Shown here: positions 1-6,587 of the stretch, piece after piece
Position numbering within the stretch: position 1 is the first letter of the stretch
Layout of the letters: each line of letters opens with the position of its first letter
Source: Porphyromonadaceae bacterium
Lineage (GTDB): Bacteria > Bacteroidota > Bacteroidia > Bacteroidales > Paludibacteraceae
Reading direction: 5' to 3'
Length of the DNA stretch: 6,603 nucleotides
Assembly: GCA_905372605.1 (NCBI GenBank)
Contig: CAJPPQ010000067.1
Location: 1-6,603, forward strand
Translations under genes and position numbers: made by a program
The notes under the pieces: generated by a model
What the model saw: the letters and a program-made list of their open reading frames with translations, nothing else
Databases searched by the model: none
What the model was told of the DNA's origin: nothing

Positions 1-37
1 TTTATATTTTTAGTACAAAAATCATAGAAAGATAGTA

Positions 38-68
38 TTGCCGTAAAAACAAATACGATGTATTTTTG
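38..68 (+). promoter_or_regulatory. Predicted Bacteroidota-type promoter for the lipoprotein gene
   Basis: TTG at 38-40 is followed after exactly 20 bases by TATTTTTG at 61-68, a full match to the Bacteroidota -7 consensus TAnnTTTG. Transcription should start around 73-76, giving a leader of about 37-40 bases before the ATG at 113. The leader is A/T-rich and has no Shine-Dalgarno sequence, as is usual in this phylum. Seen: both boxes and their spacing. Inferred: promoter activity and start point. Confidence 0.65.
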
Positions 69-112
69 TGAAATTTATCAATGAGTTATAAACATAAAAA
101 TTTAATCGTAAT

Positions 113-1375
113 ATGTATTCTAAAAGAAAAATACTCGTATGTGCCCTTGTAGCGGGCTTATTATTTACTTTTGCTGCGTGTAAAAAAAATAATTCGGTAG
201 CAGTGACTATTGTAGCTAAATCGGAAGTTGCCATAAACGACTATTCGGACTTCACGGTAAGCATACAAGACCTTCGTACAGAGAAGACTACCGAATACAA
301 ACTAAACTCCGAAGGGAAGTATGAAGTGATGCTCGACAAAGCTTCGTACACCATAAGTATCAGTGGTAAAGTAGGCGGTGCCTCGTACTATGGAGTCGTA
401 GAAAATCACTCCATAACTCAGAAAGAGACGCTCGAAATAACGCTAACCAATACCATGACACAACAAGGCGGGCTAATATTCAAACAGTTGTTTTTCAACG
501 GTGAAACCAATAGCGGACAAATGATGCATCCCGACCAATATATAATACTTTACAACAATACCGACAACGTAGTATATGCCGACGGTATCACTTTCAGTTC
601 GTCGATGCACAGCACACCAATCGGAGAAGACGTATTTACCAAAGAATTGCCCGACTATGTAGTAGCTCAGCAATTTTATGCTATCCCCGGCAACGGTACA
701 CAATATCCCGTACAACCAGGAGGACAGATAGTAATAGCTCGCACCGCTATCGACCACAGCAAAAACTACGAAAATGCCGTAGACCTCTCGGGAGCCGACT
801 TCGAAATTTATGAGCCCGATATGCCTTCCGATTTCGGAACAGACATAGACAACCCCGACGTACCCAATTTGAAGATAATATTCACATACTACGGAATATT
901 CAATATGCACCCGCGTGGCTTCCAATCGCATTTCTTATTCCGCCCCGACAAAGACTGGAAGACCTTCTTAGCCGAAAACAGATTCGAGTTTAAAGACAAC
1001 AAGGGGCAGACTCGGTTTACATATAAAGTACCTACTGCTCTGATAATGGACGGAATAGAAACAGGTATGGAAGGTATGGTAAAGACAAAAGCCCTTCCTC
1101 CCTCGGTAGATAAAGGTATGAGCAAAGTAACAGGCTGCCATCGCCAAGAGGTAATAACCAGAAAAGAGCTATCGGGCAAAAAGTTACAAGACACAAACAA
1201 CTCTACCGAAGACTGTATACGCACTAAGGGACAACAGTCTTTCCCCAAAAAGAAATCGCAGTCGGCAGCAGGTTTTTATATGCAGGCACCCAAACCGACA
1301 GACAGGGTTTATACCGAAGCCGAATGCAACGAACTGTGGATTGGTAGCGGTAAAAACAACTTTTCGGGGCGTTAG
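113..1375 (+). CDS. DUF4876-like (lamin-tail-like) outer-envelope lipoprotein
   Basis: A 420-residue secreted lipoprotein of unknown ligand. The N-terminus has basic residues (KRK, 4-6), a hydrophobic stretch (7-20) and a lipobox FAAC with Cys23, so signal peptidase II should cleave before Cys23. Residues about 28-113 form a beta-sandwich-like segment resembling the carboxypeptidase-regulatory fold. Residues about 119-365 resemble DUF4876/lamin-tail-like domains: DQYIILYNNTDNVVYADGI at 141-159, IPGNGTQYPVQPGGQIVIA at 191-209, VPTALIMDGIE at 307-317 and LQDTNNSTED at 358-367. The C-terminal part is rich in Lys, Ser and Gln and holds three further cysteines (342, 368, 405). The residues after Cys23 are KKNN, not the acidic cluster of surface-exposed Bacteroidota lipoproteins, so it may face the periplasm. 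The start is set by the signal peptide and by the promoter 45 bases upstream. Family assignment is from remembered motifs; the function is unknown, and a role helping the downstream receptor is inferred from position only. Confidence 0.85.
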   Translation: MYSKRKILVCALVAGLLFTFAACKKNNSVAVTIVAKSEVAINDYSDFTVSIQDLRTEKTTEYKLNSEGKYEVMLDKASYTISISGKVGGASYYGVVENHSITQKETLEITLTNTMTQQGGLIFKQLFFNGETNSGQMMHPDQYIILYNNTDNVVYADGITFSSSMHSTPIGEDVFTKELPDYVVAQQFYAIPGNGTQYPVQPGGQIVIARTAIDHSKNYENAVDLSGADFEIYEPDMPSDFGTDIDNPDVPNLKIIFTYYGIFNMHPRGFQSHFLFRPDKDWKTFLAENRFEFKDNKGQTRFTYKVPTALIMDGIETGMEGMVKTKALPPSVDKGMSKVTGCHRQEVITRKELSGKKLQDTNNSTEDCIRTKGQQSFPKKKSQSAAGFYMQAPKPTDRVYTEAECNELWIGSGKNNFSGR

Positions 1376-1384
1376 AAAAATCAT

Positions 1385-1422
1385 TTGTCGAAATGCGGAA
1401 GCATAAAGCTACCGTTCGACAA
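1385..1422 (+). other. Strong stem-loop just after the lipoprotein stop codon
   Basis: TTGTCGAA at 1385-1392 pairs perfectly with TTCGACAA at 1415-1422. Inside it, CGG-A-AGC (1396-1402) pairs with GCT-A-CCG (1408-1414) around an ATAAA loop, with one A-A mismatch; ATG 1393-1395 is an unpaired bulge. The helix begins 10 bases after the stop codon and no T tract follows, so it is not a classical intrinsic terminator. It may protect the 3' end of the lipoprotein mRNA or set the relative output of lipoprotein and receptor. The structure is seen; the role is inferred. Confidence 0.55.
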
Positions 1423-1431
1423 CAGATAGAA

Positions 1432-1447
1432 AATATATTAATATATT
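1432..1447. repeat. 16-bp perfect A/T palindrome, possible operator
   Basis: AATATATTAATATATT reads the same on both strands and is also two copies of the palindromic 8-mer AATATATT. Its central TATATTAAT (1434-1442) recurs at 1469-1477, 35 bases downstream. It lies in a spacer where an operator for the receptor gene would be plausible, but A/T-rich DNA makes such palindromes fairly common by chance. No regulator is encoded in the window. Confidence 0.35.
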
Positions 1448-1502
1448 GGAATAGATATAATTTGAAAGTATATTAATTTGTCTCCAATACCGAAAATAGA
1501 GT

Positions 1503-1563
1503 AAAATCGGATATACCGAATAGATACGAAAGTGCGATTTGATGTATCCGATTTTTGTTTTTT
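1503..1563 (+). terminator. Intrinsic terminator (possibly attenuator) ahead of the receptor gene
   Basis: AAAATCGGATA at 1503-1513 pairs perfectly with TATCCGATTTT at 1545-1555; a G-U pair and an A-T pair can extend the stem to 13 bp. The tract TTTTTGTTTTTT (1552-1563) follows. The loop is about 30 bases, longer than usual, and contains ATACCGAA (1513-1520), whose CCGA could instead pair with TCGG of the 5' arm. A copy of ATACCGAA at 1487-1494 offers the same alternative. The element could end lipoprotein transcription, act as a partial terminator in a three-gene operon, or be a leader attenuator. The hairpin and T tract are seen; the role is open. Confidence 0.65.
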
Positions 1564-1570
1564 ATAGATT

Positions 1571-1614
1571 GAGCGAATACGAAGCGAATACGGAGCGAAT
1601 ACGGAGCGAATACG
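1571..1614. repeat. Four tandem copies of an 11-bp unit (GAGCGAATACG)
   Basis: Copies lie at 1571-1581, 1582-1592, 1593-1603 and 1604-1614. Copies 1, 3 and 4 are identical; copy 2 begins with A in place of G. The array sits directly after the T tract of the hairpin and 57-100 bases before the receptor ATG. The frame entering the receptor ATG meets a TAA shortly after the array, so it is not part of the protein. An 11-bp period is close to one turn of the DNA helix, which would suit side-by-side binding of a protein on one face. It is equally a candidate for copy-number variation by replication slippage. Confidence 0.85.
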
Positions 1615-1670
1615 TAATACAAGAAATTATTCTATCGAAAAAATAAATAAGCAAAAAAACTACTACAATA

Positions 1671-4460
1671 ATGCGTTTGATACTAAAGCAAATATTAATA
1701 GTATCGATACCGATGATATTAATATCGGCAGATATATTTTCACAGCAGAGCCGACCTAACAAAACTATCGTATTCGAGGGGCAGGTGAAAAACAAAAAAA
1801 CGGGCAAAGGCATAGGTTTCGCAGCCCTTATGATAGACGAACTTTCGCAAGGTATCGCCTGCAATGCCGGCGGATACTTCCGACTACCGCATATAAAACC
1901 GGGACGTTACAAGATAGAAATATCGTGTCTCAACTACATACCGACGACGGTAGACATAGTACTCGACAGCGACACTTCGGTAGTATTTTGGCTGCAAGAG
2001 CAGAGCTATACGCTGTCGGGGGTAGAGGTGATGGCTACTTTCAATCCATCGAAGGGCAGTAATGCCATAATAGGACAGACCGCTCTCGAATACATCCAAC
2101 CCGTATCGATAGCCGATGTATTCCTGCTATTGCCAGGTAATGTAATAGGAGGCAATTCGATGCATCAGTTCAACCTCACAACGTCGCGTCAGGTCGGCTC
2201 CGACAAAAACACATCGCTCGGTATGGGCCTGATAGCCGACGGCATACCTATCACAAACGACGCTACAAGGTCGCAGCTATACGGCGTCTCGGGCGACGAC
2301 AACGTAGACCGCACCGTATACCGAAGAGGCGCTATAAATGCGGGTATCGATATGCGAAATATCTCTACCGACCATATCGAAAGTATCGAGATAATACGCG
2401 GAATATCTTCTGCCCAAGACGGCAACCTGAGTAGCGGAGCGATACATATCAATTCGCGAAAAGGGGTTACTCCGTGGAGGATAAGGGCTAAGGCAGACCC
2501 GCTAAACAAACTCATATACGTGGGCAAAGGCTTCAAGCTATCGGACAAGGCTGGCTCGTTGCATATCGGTATCGACGGGCTATCGTCTACTCCCGACGTC
2601 AGAGAACGACTCGAGAGTTTCGTACGTGCAACCATGCAGGCAAACTATACCAACCAGATACTTACCTTCGACGACAAACCTCTCGATATATCGATAAAAT
2701 GGAGCGGTACGTCGTCGATAAACAGCGTAAGGTCAGATGAACTTGTTGAAGAAAACGACGAATATTATATATCGAACTATTTTCGCACAATGCTATCGGC
2801 TTCGGGCAAATGGCGGCTTAATATGCCCCTGATAAGCAGTATAGAACTTACCGGCTCGGCAGATATTACAAGAGACGTATTAGACCGTCACAAAATGGTA
2901 CTCAGTTCGATGGGACCGATGAGTATGCCAATAAGCACCGAACCGGGCGAACACGAAGGAATATTCCTACCCGTAAAGTACTATTCGGACTATAAGATAG
3001 AGAATATCCCACTATATTTTTTCGCACGAATGAACTTAAATTCGATCTTCTATACCGGCAAAAAACTAAATCATCATATAATATACGGAGCGGAGATAAA
3101 GTCGAATAAAAATATCGGCACGGGAGCTATCGTAGACCCTAAACGTCCTCCGTATCCGGGTAATAATACGTTCATACGTCCTCGCCCCAATTATACGATA
3201 CCTGCAATCGTTAACGGAGCCGTTTACATCGAAGATAAAGCCACGCTCGAGATATCGCGTAAGGCGAAAGCCGATATTCGCTTGGGAGTGAGAGCCACAC
3301 ACATGTTCAACCTTCCGAGCGATTATGTACTGAGCCACAAATTACTGATAGAGCCTCGCCTGCAAGCAGGTTTCACCATCAAAAGCCACACCGAAGGAGG
3401 TATACCTGTATCAAACACGTTTCGCATAGGCTATGGCGAAGAAAATAAGCTACCTACTCTCGATATGTTGTATCCCGATAAGCTGTATCGCGATTTTGTA
3501 GTATTAAACGCATATTACCAGCAACCCGACAGAGACCATCTGATAGTGAATACATACATCCACAATCCCATAAACACTTCGCTAACAGAGAATAAGAATA
3601 GAAAAATAGAGATTGGCTGGGATTTTGTATCCAATGGGTTCGAGGCATCGATATCGGGCTTCTCGGAAGAATCGAAAGGAGGTTTCAGCTATTTCTCGGA
3701 ATACTACCCTGTCGGATTCTTGCGTTACATCGATTTGAAACATCCCGTATCGGGTCGCCCCACCAAAGACGACTACAACGAAGAGTATTACCGCGACTTT
3801 TCGATATTCCCTACCGTACACAATAGCGAGAAAACCATCAAGCGCGGTCTGGAGTATCGCATAAAGACTCCTATGATAAAGGCTATCAGTACAAACGTGG
3901 AGCTAAACGGAGCATACTATCTCACCGTATACACACAAGGTATACCTACAATGTATCGCCCCGATGTAAAAGAGCTCGGTCAGAAATATCCGTATGTCGG
4001 CATATACGACGGTGATACACACATCTATCGCAGTCGGTTCAATACCAATATATGGGTAAATACACACATCAAAAAATTTGGAATCATATTCACCAACTTA
4101 GTGCAAGTAGTATGGTTTTCGACAGTACGTAACGGTAACGAAGAAGACGTATTACCTTCGAAATATATAGACCTCGACGGCAATATACACGAAGTAGACA
4201 AGGCGGCACTCGCCAGTACAGACGGCATACTGCGCTATCTCCGACGCGAGAGGTCGGAGCTATATTACCGTACTACGACGAAACCCGTATCTATATATAT
4301 GAATTTGAAGGCAAGCAAAGAGTTTGGAAAGAATGTAAAACTATCGTTTTTCATAAACAATCTGATAGATATAAACCCATACTACAAGGCTGCCGATAAG
4401 ACTACCGAACGAGAATGGGCAATCCCATTTTTCGGAGCCGAACTGACTGTAAATCTATAA
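1671..4460 (+). CDS. TonB-dependent outer-membrane receptor with carboxypeptidase-regulatory-like N-terminal domain
   Basis: A 929-residue ligand-gated outer-membrane transporter powered by the TonB-ExbBD complex. The signal peptide covers about residues 1-25. A carboxypeptidase-regulatory-like domain lies at about 33-110 (FEGQVKNKKTGKGIGFAAL, then GGYFRLPHIKPGRYKIEIS). A TonB-box-like LSGVEVMA is at 115-122. The plug spans about 128-265 and contains LIADGIPITND (187-197) and the characteristic IESIEIIRG (236-244) followed by NLSSGAIHINSRKG (252-265). The remainder is the 22-strand-type barrel, with a late FGKNVKLSFFINNLIDI strand and the C-terminal FFGAELTVNL. Length is normal for the family. 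No STN domain is present, so signalling to an anti-sigma factor is unlikely. The motif GIDMRNISTDHIESIEIIRG resembles receptors found beside DUF4876 proteins more than SusC. The start is supported by the signal peptide; there is no Shine-Dalgarno. The substrate cannot be read from sequence. The 19-base gap to the next gene implies cotranscription. Confidence 0.95.
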   Translation: MRLILKQILIVSIPMILISADIFSQQSRPNKTIVFEGQVKNKKTGKGIGFAALMIDELSQGIACNAGGYFRLPHIKPGRYKIEISCLNYIPTTVDIVLDSDTSVVFWLQEQSYTLSGVEVMATFNPSKGSNAIIGQTALEYIQPVSIADVFLLLPGNVIGGNSMHQFNLTTSRQVGSDKNTSLGMGLIADGIPITNDATRSQLYGVSGDDNVDRTVYRRGAINAGIDMRNISTDHIESIEIIRGISSAQDGNLSSGAIHINSRKGVTPWRIRAKADPLNKLIYVGKGFKLSDKAGSLHIGIDGLSSTPDVRERLESFVRATMQANYTNQILTFDDKPLDISIKWSGTSSINSVRSDELVEENDEYYISNYFRTMLSASGKWRLNMPLISSIELTGSADITRDVLDRHKMVLSSMGPMSMPISTEPGEHEGIFLPVKYYSDYKIENIPLYFFARMNLNSIFYTGKKLNHHIIYGAEIKSNKNIGTGAIVDPKRPPYPGNNTFIRPRPNYTIPAIVNGAVYIEDKATLEISRKAKADIRLGVRATHMFNLPSDYVLSHKLLIEPRLQAGFTIKSHTEGGIPVSNTFRIGYGEENKLPTLDMLYPDKLYRDFVVLNAYYQQPDRDHLIVNTYIHNPINTSLTENKNRKIEIGWDFVSNGFEASISGFSEESKGGFSYFSEYYPVGFLRYIDLKHPVSGRPTKDDYNEEYYRDFSIFPTVHNSEKTIKRGLEYRIKTPMIKAISTNVELNGAYYLTVYTQGIPTMYRPDVKELGQKYPYVGIYDGDTHIYRSRFNTNIWVNTHIKKFGIIFTNLVQVVWFSTVRNGNEEDVLPSKYIDLDGNIHEVDKAALASTDGILRYLRRERSELYYRTTTKPVSIYMNLKASKEFGKNVKLSFFINNLIDINPYYKAADKTTEREWAIPFFGAELTVNL

Positions 4461-4479
4461 TAAAAACACAAAAAAACAG

Positions 4480-6228
4480 ATGACACATAGATATATAATA
4501 TTATTAATCTGTATACTATCGGTATCGGCAAACTACAACATATCGTCGGCACAGACCGACGACACTGCCAACAGCACGGTACTGCGACTCTCACCCACCG
4601 ACGCCAAAGTGGAACGATTTCGGTTCGATATAGAGGCGAATATAGCCGATATCATACGCCTCCAGCCGGCAATGTACGATTTAGAGAATCTGTCGGGCGT
4701 ATTTATACACCGCCCCAAAAGGATACAGCTCGATAGTACGCTCTCCGACAGCCTCTACCGCACTACTCACATAAGGATAAGGCATTCCGATGGCAATATC
4801 GAAGGCGACTACGTATCTCGCTATGGCAATTCGTTCCGAGACACCGAAGTAAATGCCGATGCCGTATACGGTACAGCCGGCAGCGGTACTATCTACGGTA
4901 GTATGTCGTTTTCCAAAGGCAAACACGGCGGATACGCTTGGAACGCCATACGCCACTCCGACCTATATACACCATACCTCATAGCCGACTCTACGGGAGG
5001 CGATTACGAATACGAAAACTACTACGTATCGGGAGGTTATTCTTCGCGGCTATCGCCCTCGCTATACTACGGCGTAGGAGGAGCTATCAGGGGCGAGGTA
5101 GCCTCACGGCAGACCGACCCAAGGTGTGCCAACACCACAACGTGGCTCAACGTCGATGCCTCGGTAGCTATGAAAATAGATACGGCACGCAACATAGCCG
5201 TACGCATATCGTACCTTCGCAATCAACAATATCTATCGCTATTCAACTGGCGCCCGAACCAACAAGACCGCTTTTTCGTAACATACGGCTTGGGGTATTA
5301 CGACCTGCAGGCGAGCCCCGTTTCGTTCGGAATACGTAGAATGTATTATATCAACGGATTGCAGACACAAATCACATACAGCAATCTATACGGCAACGAC
5401 TATAAGGCAGGTATAATAGCCGATATAAAATATTCATTCCTATCGATGACCTCCGAAGAGTCGAGTGCCAAACGGCTTTTCGGGTCAGACACTCACCACG
5501 TCGACGGGGAAGTATGGATAAAGAGCAGACCAAATAGCAGGTTGTCAATCACCTACGGCATACAGACAGAGAATCGTATCCGCTTCGGCAGAGAGAACAT
5601 ATATGAGATTTATCGCCCCGACGAACGATACCCTTCGATATACGACTTCCGTCTGATAGACGTACGCAAACGCTATTCGGAGATAATATCCGCAAGTATG
5701 CTGCAAGGTAAATTGAGCTATGCCATCATCGGCGACAAACTATCGGTAGAGGCTCTGCTCGGTATCGGATACGATTATAAGACAGAGACCTACGATACTC
5801 CTCCCGAAGACTGGGCTGTATTGACCGTATTACCGTCGGTCGGCGTAGGTCTTCGAGGTGAGGGCGAGAGGTTCGAATGGCGAGCGTCGTGTAGGCTGGT
5901 CGACAAGATGCCTATAAACTATCGTTACAATATACGTTTCGGCGAAGATTTTAGGTTAGACTACCAAGAGACTTTCCTTCAATATGCCTACTATGCCGAC
6001 CGCTCTATATCGCTCTACGACGAGCTTTACTGCTCTTTTCGCCTCGAGAGATTCGTGCGTAGTATCGGGCTATCGCTCAAGCACCATTGGCGTAGCGGGC
6101 AACGCCCCGACGATATAAAATACCTCGGTACTCCTCGTATAGCCTCGCCGCTGCTATCGACTCCAAGCCACAATCGAATATTGAACTCGGAGCACTGGCT
6201 GAGCCTTTCGCTAATAGTATCTTTGTAA
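4480..6228 (+). CDS. DUF6850-like outer-membrane beta-barrel protein
   Basis: A 582-residue secreted protein that I place in the DUF6850 outer-membrane barrel family from remembered motifs. A signal peptide (hydrophobic 5-17) probably ends at SSA before Gln25. Residues about 110-580 alternate short Tyr-, Arg- and Ser-rich amphipathic strands with polar turns, as in a transmembrane barrel. Family-like landmarks are AWNAIRHSDLYTPYLIADS at 153-171, ENYYVSGGYSSRLSP at 179-193, ASRQTDPRCAN at 208-218 and the final strand WLSLSLIVSL. It has no plug, no TonB box and no carboxypeptidase-regulatory domain, so it cannot be a second TonB receptor. It follows the receptor by 19 bases and is followed by a strong terminator, so it is the last gene of the unit. 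It may form a channel, a surface scaffold or a partner of the receptor; the function is unknown. Confidence 0.85.
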   Translation: MTHRYIILLICILSVSANYNISSAQTDDTANSTVLRLSPTDAKVERFRFDIEANIADIIRLQPAMYDLENLSGVFIHRPKRIQLDSTLSDSLYRTTHIRIRHSDGNIEGDYVSRYGNSFRDTEVNADAVYGTAGSGTIYGSMSFSKGKHGGYAWNAIRHSDLYTPYLIADSTGGDYEYENYYVSGGYSSRLSPSLYYGVGGAIRGEVASRQTDPRCANTTTWLNVDASVAMKIDTARNIAVRISYLRNQQYLSLFNWRPNQQDRFFVTYGLGYYDLQASPVSFGIRRMYYINGLQTQITYSNLYGNDYKAGIIADIKYSFLSMTSEESSAKRLFGSDTHHVDGEVWIKSRPNSRLSITYGIQTENRIRFGRENIYEIYRPDERYPSIYDFRLIDVRKRYSEIISASMLQGKLSYAIIGDKLSVEALLGIGYDYKTETYDTPPEDWAVLTVLPSVGVGLRGEGERFEWRASCRLVDKMPINYRYNIRFGEDFRLDYQETFLQYAYYADRSISLYDELYCSFRLERFVRSIGLSLKHHWRSGQRPDDIKYLGTPRIASPLLSTPSHNRILNSEHWLSLSLIVSL

Positions 6229-6269
6229 CATAGCTCAATAGTTTTAACTTTTCTGTTACTTCAATATCG

Positions 6270-6298
6270 GTAGAGACTGCAATAGTCTCTACTTTTTT
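6270..6298 (+). terminator. Intrinsic terminator ending the receptor/barrel transcript
   Basis: GTAGAGACT (6270-6278) pairs perfectly with AGTCTCTAC (6284-6292) around a GCAAT loop, followed by six T and then GTTGTT. The 9-bp stem, 5-base loop and T tract make a textbook rho-independent terminator 42 bases after the barrel stop codon. On the opposite strand the stem is not followed by a T tract, so it works in the + direction only. Confidence 0.92.
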
Positions 6299-6384
6299 GT
6301 TGTTACCGTCAATCGAAGCAATATCTTAATAAAAGAGTAAAATAGACAGTATCGGTCATATCTCATAAACACACAATCAAACAA

Positions 6385-6395
6385 ATGATTATCAT
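6385..6395. promoter_or_regulatory. Fur-like palindrome ATGAT-T-ATCAT
   Basis: ATGATTATCAT is an interrupted palindrome that matches the central 11 positions of the classical 19-bp Fur box; the outer eight positions match at only one. It lies about 85 bases upstream of the -33 box of the next promoter, which is far for simple repression, and is followed by a run of alternating A and T. Treat it as a weak candidate for a metal-responsive site. Confidence 0.2.
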
Positions 6396-6477
6396 ATATA
6401 TATACGATATAAAAGCTAAAACTGTTTTTCCGACATGAAAATAAAAAAAGTTAAAAAACAAGATTTAGATGATTTTT

Positions 6478-6509
6478 TTTGGAAAACCGAAAAAAAAAAC
6501 ACATATTTG
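6478..6509 (+). promoter_or_regulatory. Predicted Bacteroidota-type promoter for the gene starting at 6588
   Basis: TTTG at 6478-6481 is separated by 20 bases from CATATTTG at 6502-6509, which matches the -7 consensus TAnnTTTG except for the first base. The boxes flank an A-rich spacer. A start near 6514-6517 would give a leader of roughly 70-75 A/T-rich bases before the ATG. Along with the terminator at 6270-6298 this makes the next gene a separate transcription unit. Confidence 0.65.
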
Positions 6510-6587
6510 CCATTCGAAAAAATAGTATAGACAGACGATTCCTAAACAATCTAATTATATAATTTTTTACTAACTAAATTTTATAGT

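Larger units (their letters stand above)
6299..6587. other. A/T-rich intergenic spacer after the barrel gene
   Basis: Apart from the weak Fur-like palindrome at 6385-6395 and the promoter at 6478-6509, I see no gene. It contains an alternating A/T run at 6394-6404 and A and T homopolymers at 6443-6500. No tRNA, CRISPR repeat or insertion-sequence end is visible. Confidence 0.6.

Noticed and set aside
473..931. Minus-strand open frame of 152 codons opposite the lipoprotein gene
   Set aside because: The product is rich in Val and Tyr with no recognisable motif; the + strand frame has a clear signal peptide and family motifs, so this is its shadow.
889..1248. Minus-strand open frame of 119 codons opposite the lipoprotein tail
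   Set aside because: It has no motif, promoter or ribosome-entry context, and the family motif NNST-D on the + strand covers the same bases.
1503..1555. Invertible promoter flanked by inverted repeats
   Set aside because: The 11-bp arms enclose only 31 bases, no promoter boxes are visible inside, the 3' arm runs into a T tract, and there is no recombinase gene. A terminator explains it better.
1571..1614. CRISPR array reading of the 11-bp repeats
   Set aside because: Units are far too short, directly abutting and without spacers; no cas genes are present.
1671..4460. Horizontally acquired receptor gene
   Set aside because: Codon use (ATA, TCG) matches both neighbours, and no transposase, integrase or direct-repeat boundary is visible.
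4938..5339. Same-strand open frame of 133 codons inside the second barrel gene
   Set aside because: It lies fully within the barrel gene in another frame. The product is very Arg-rich with no domain or signal peptide, as expected for a shadow of a gene rich in TCG, CGC and TAC.
1671..6228. SusC/SusD polysaccharide utilisation locus
   Set aside because: The partner proteins do not resemble SusD, no glycoside hydrolase or regulator is present, and the receptor's plug motifs fit another subgroup.
6435..6530. 31-codon open frame (MKIKKVKKQDLDDFFW...) before the last gene
   Set aside because: It is built largely from A and T homopolymers and overlaps both boxes of a well-matched promoter, so it is more likely chance than a peptide gene.
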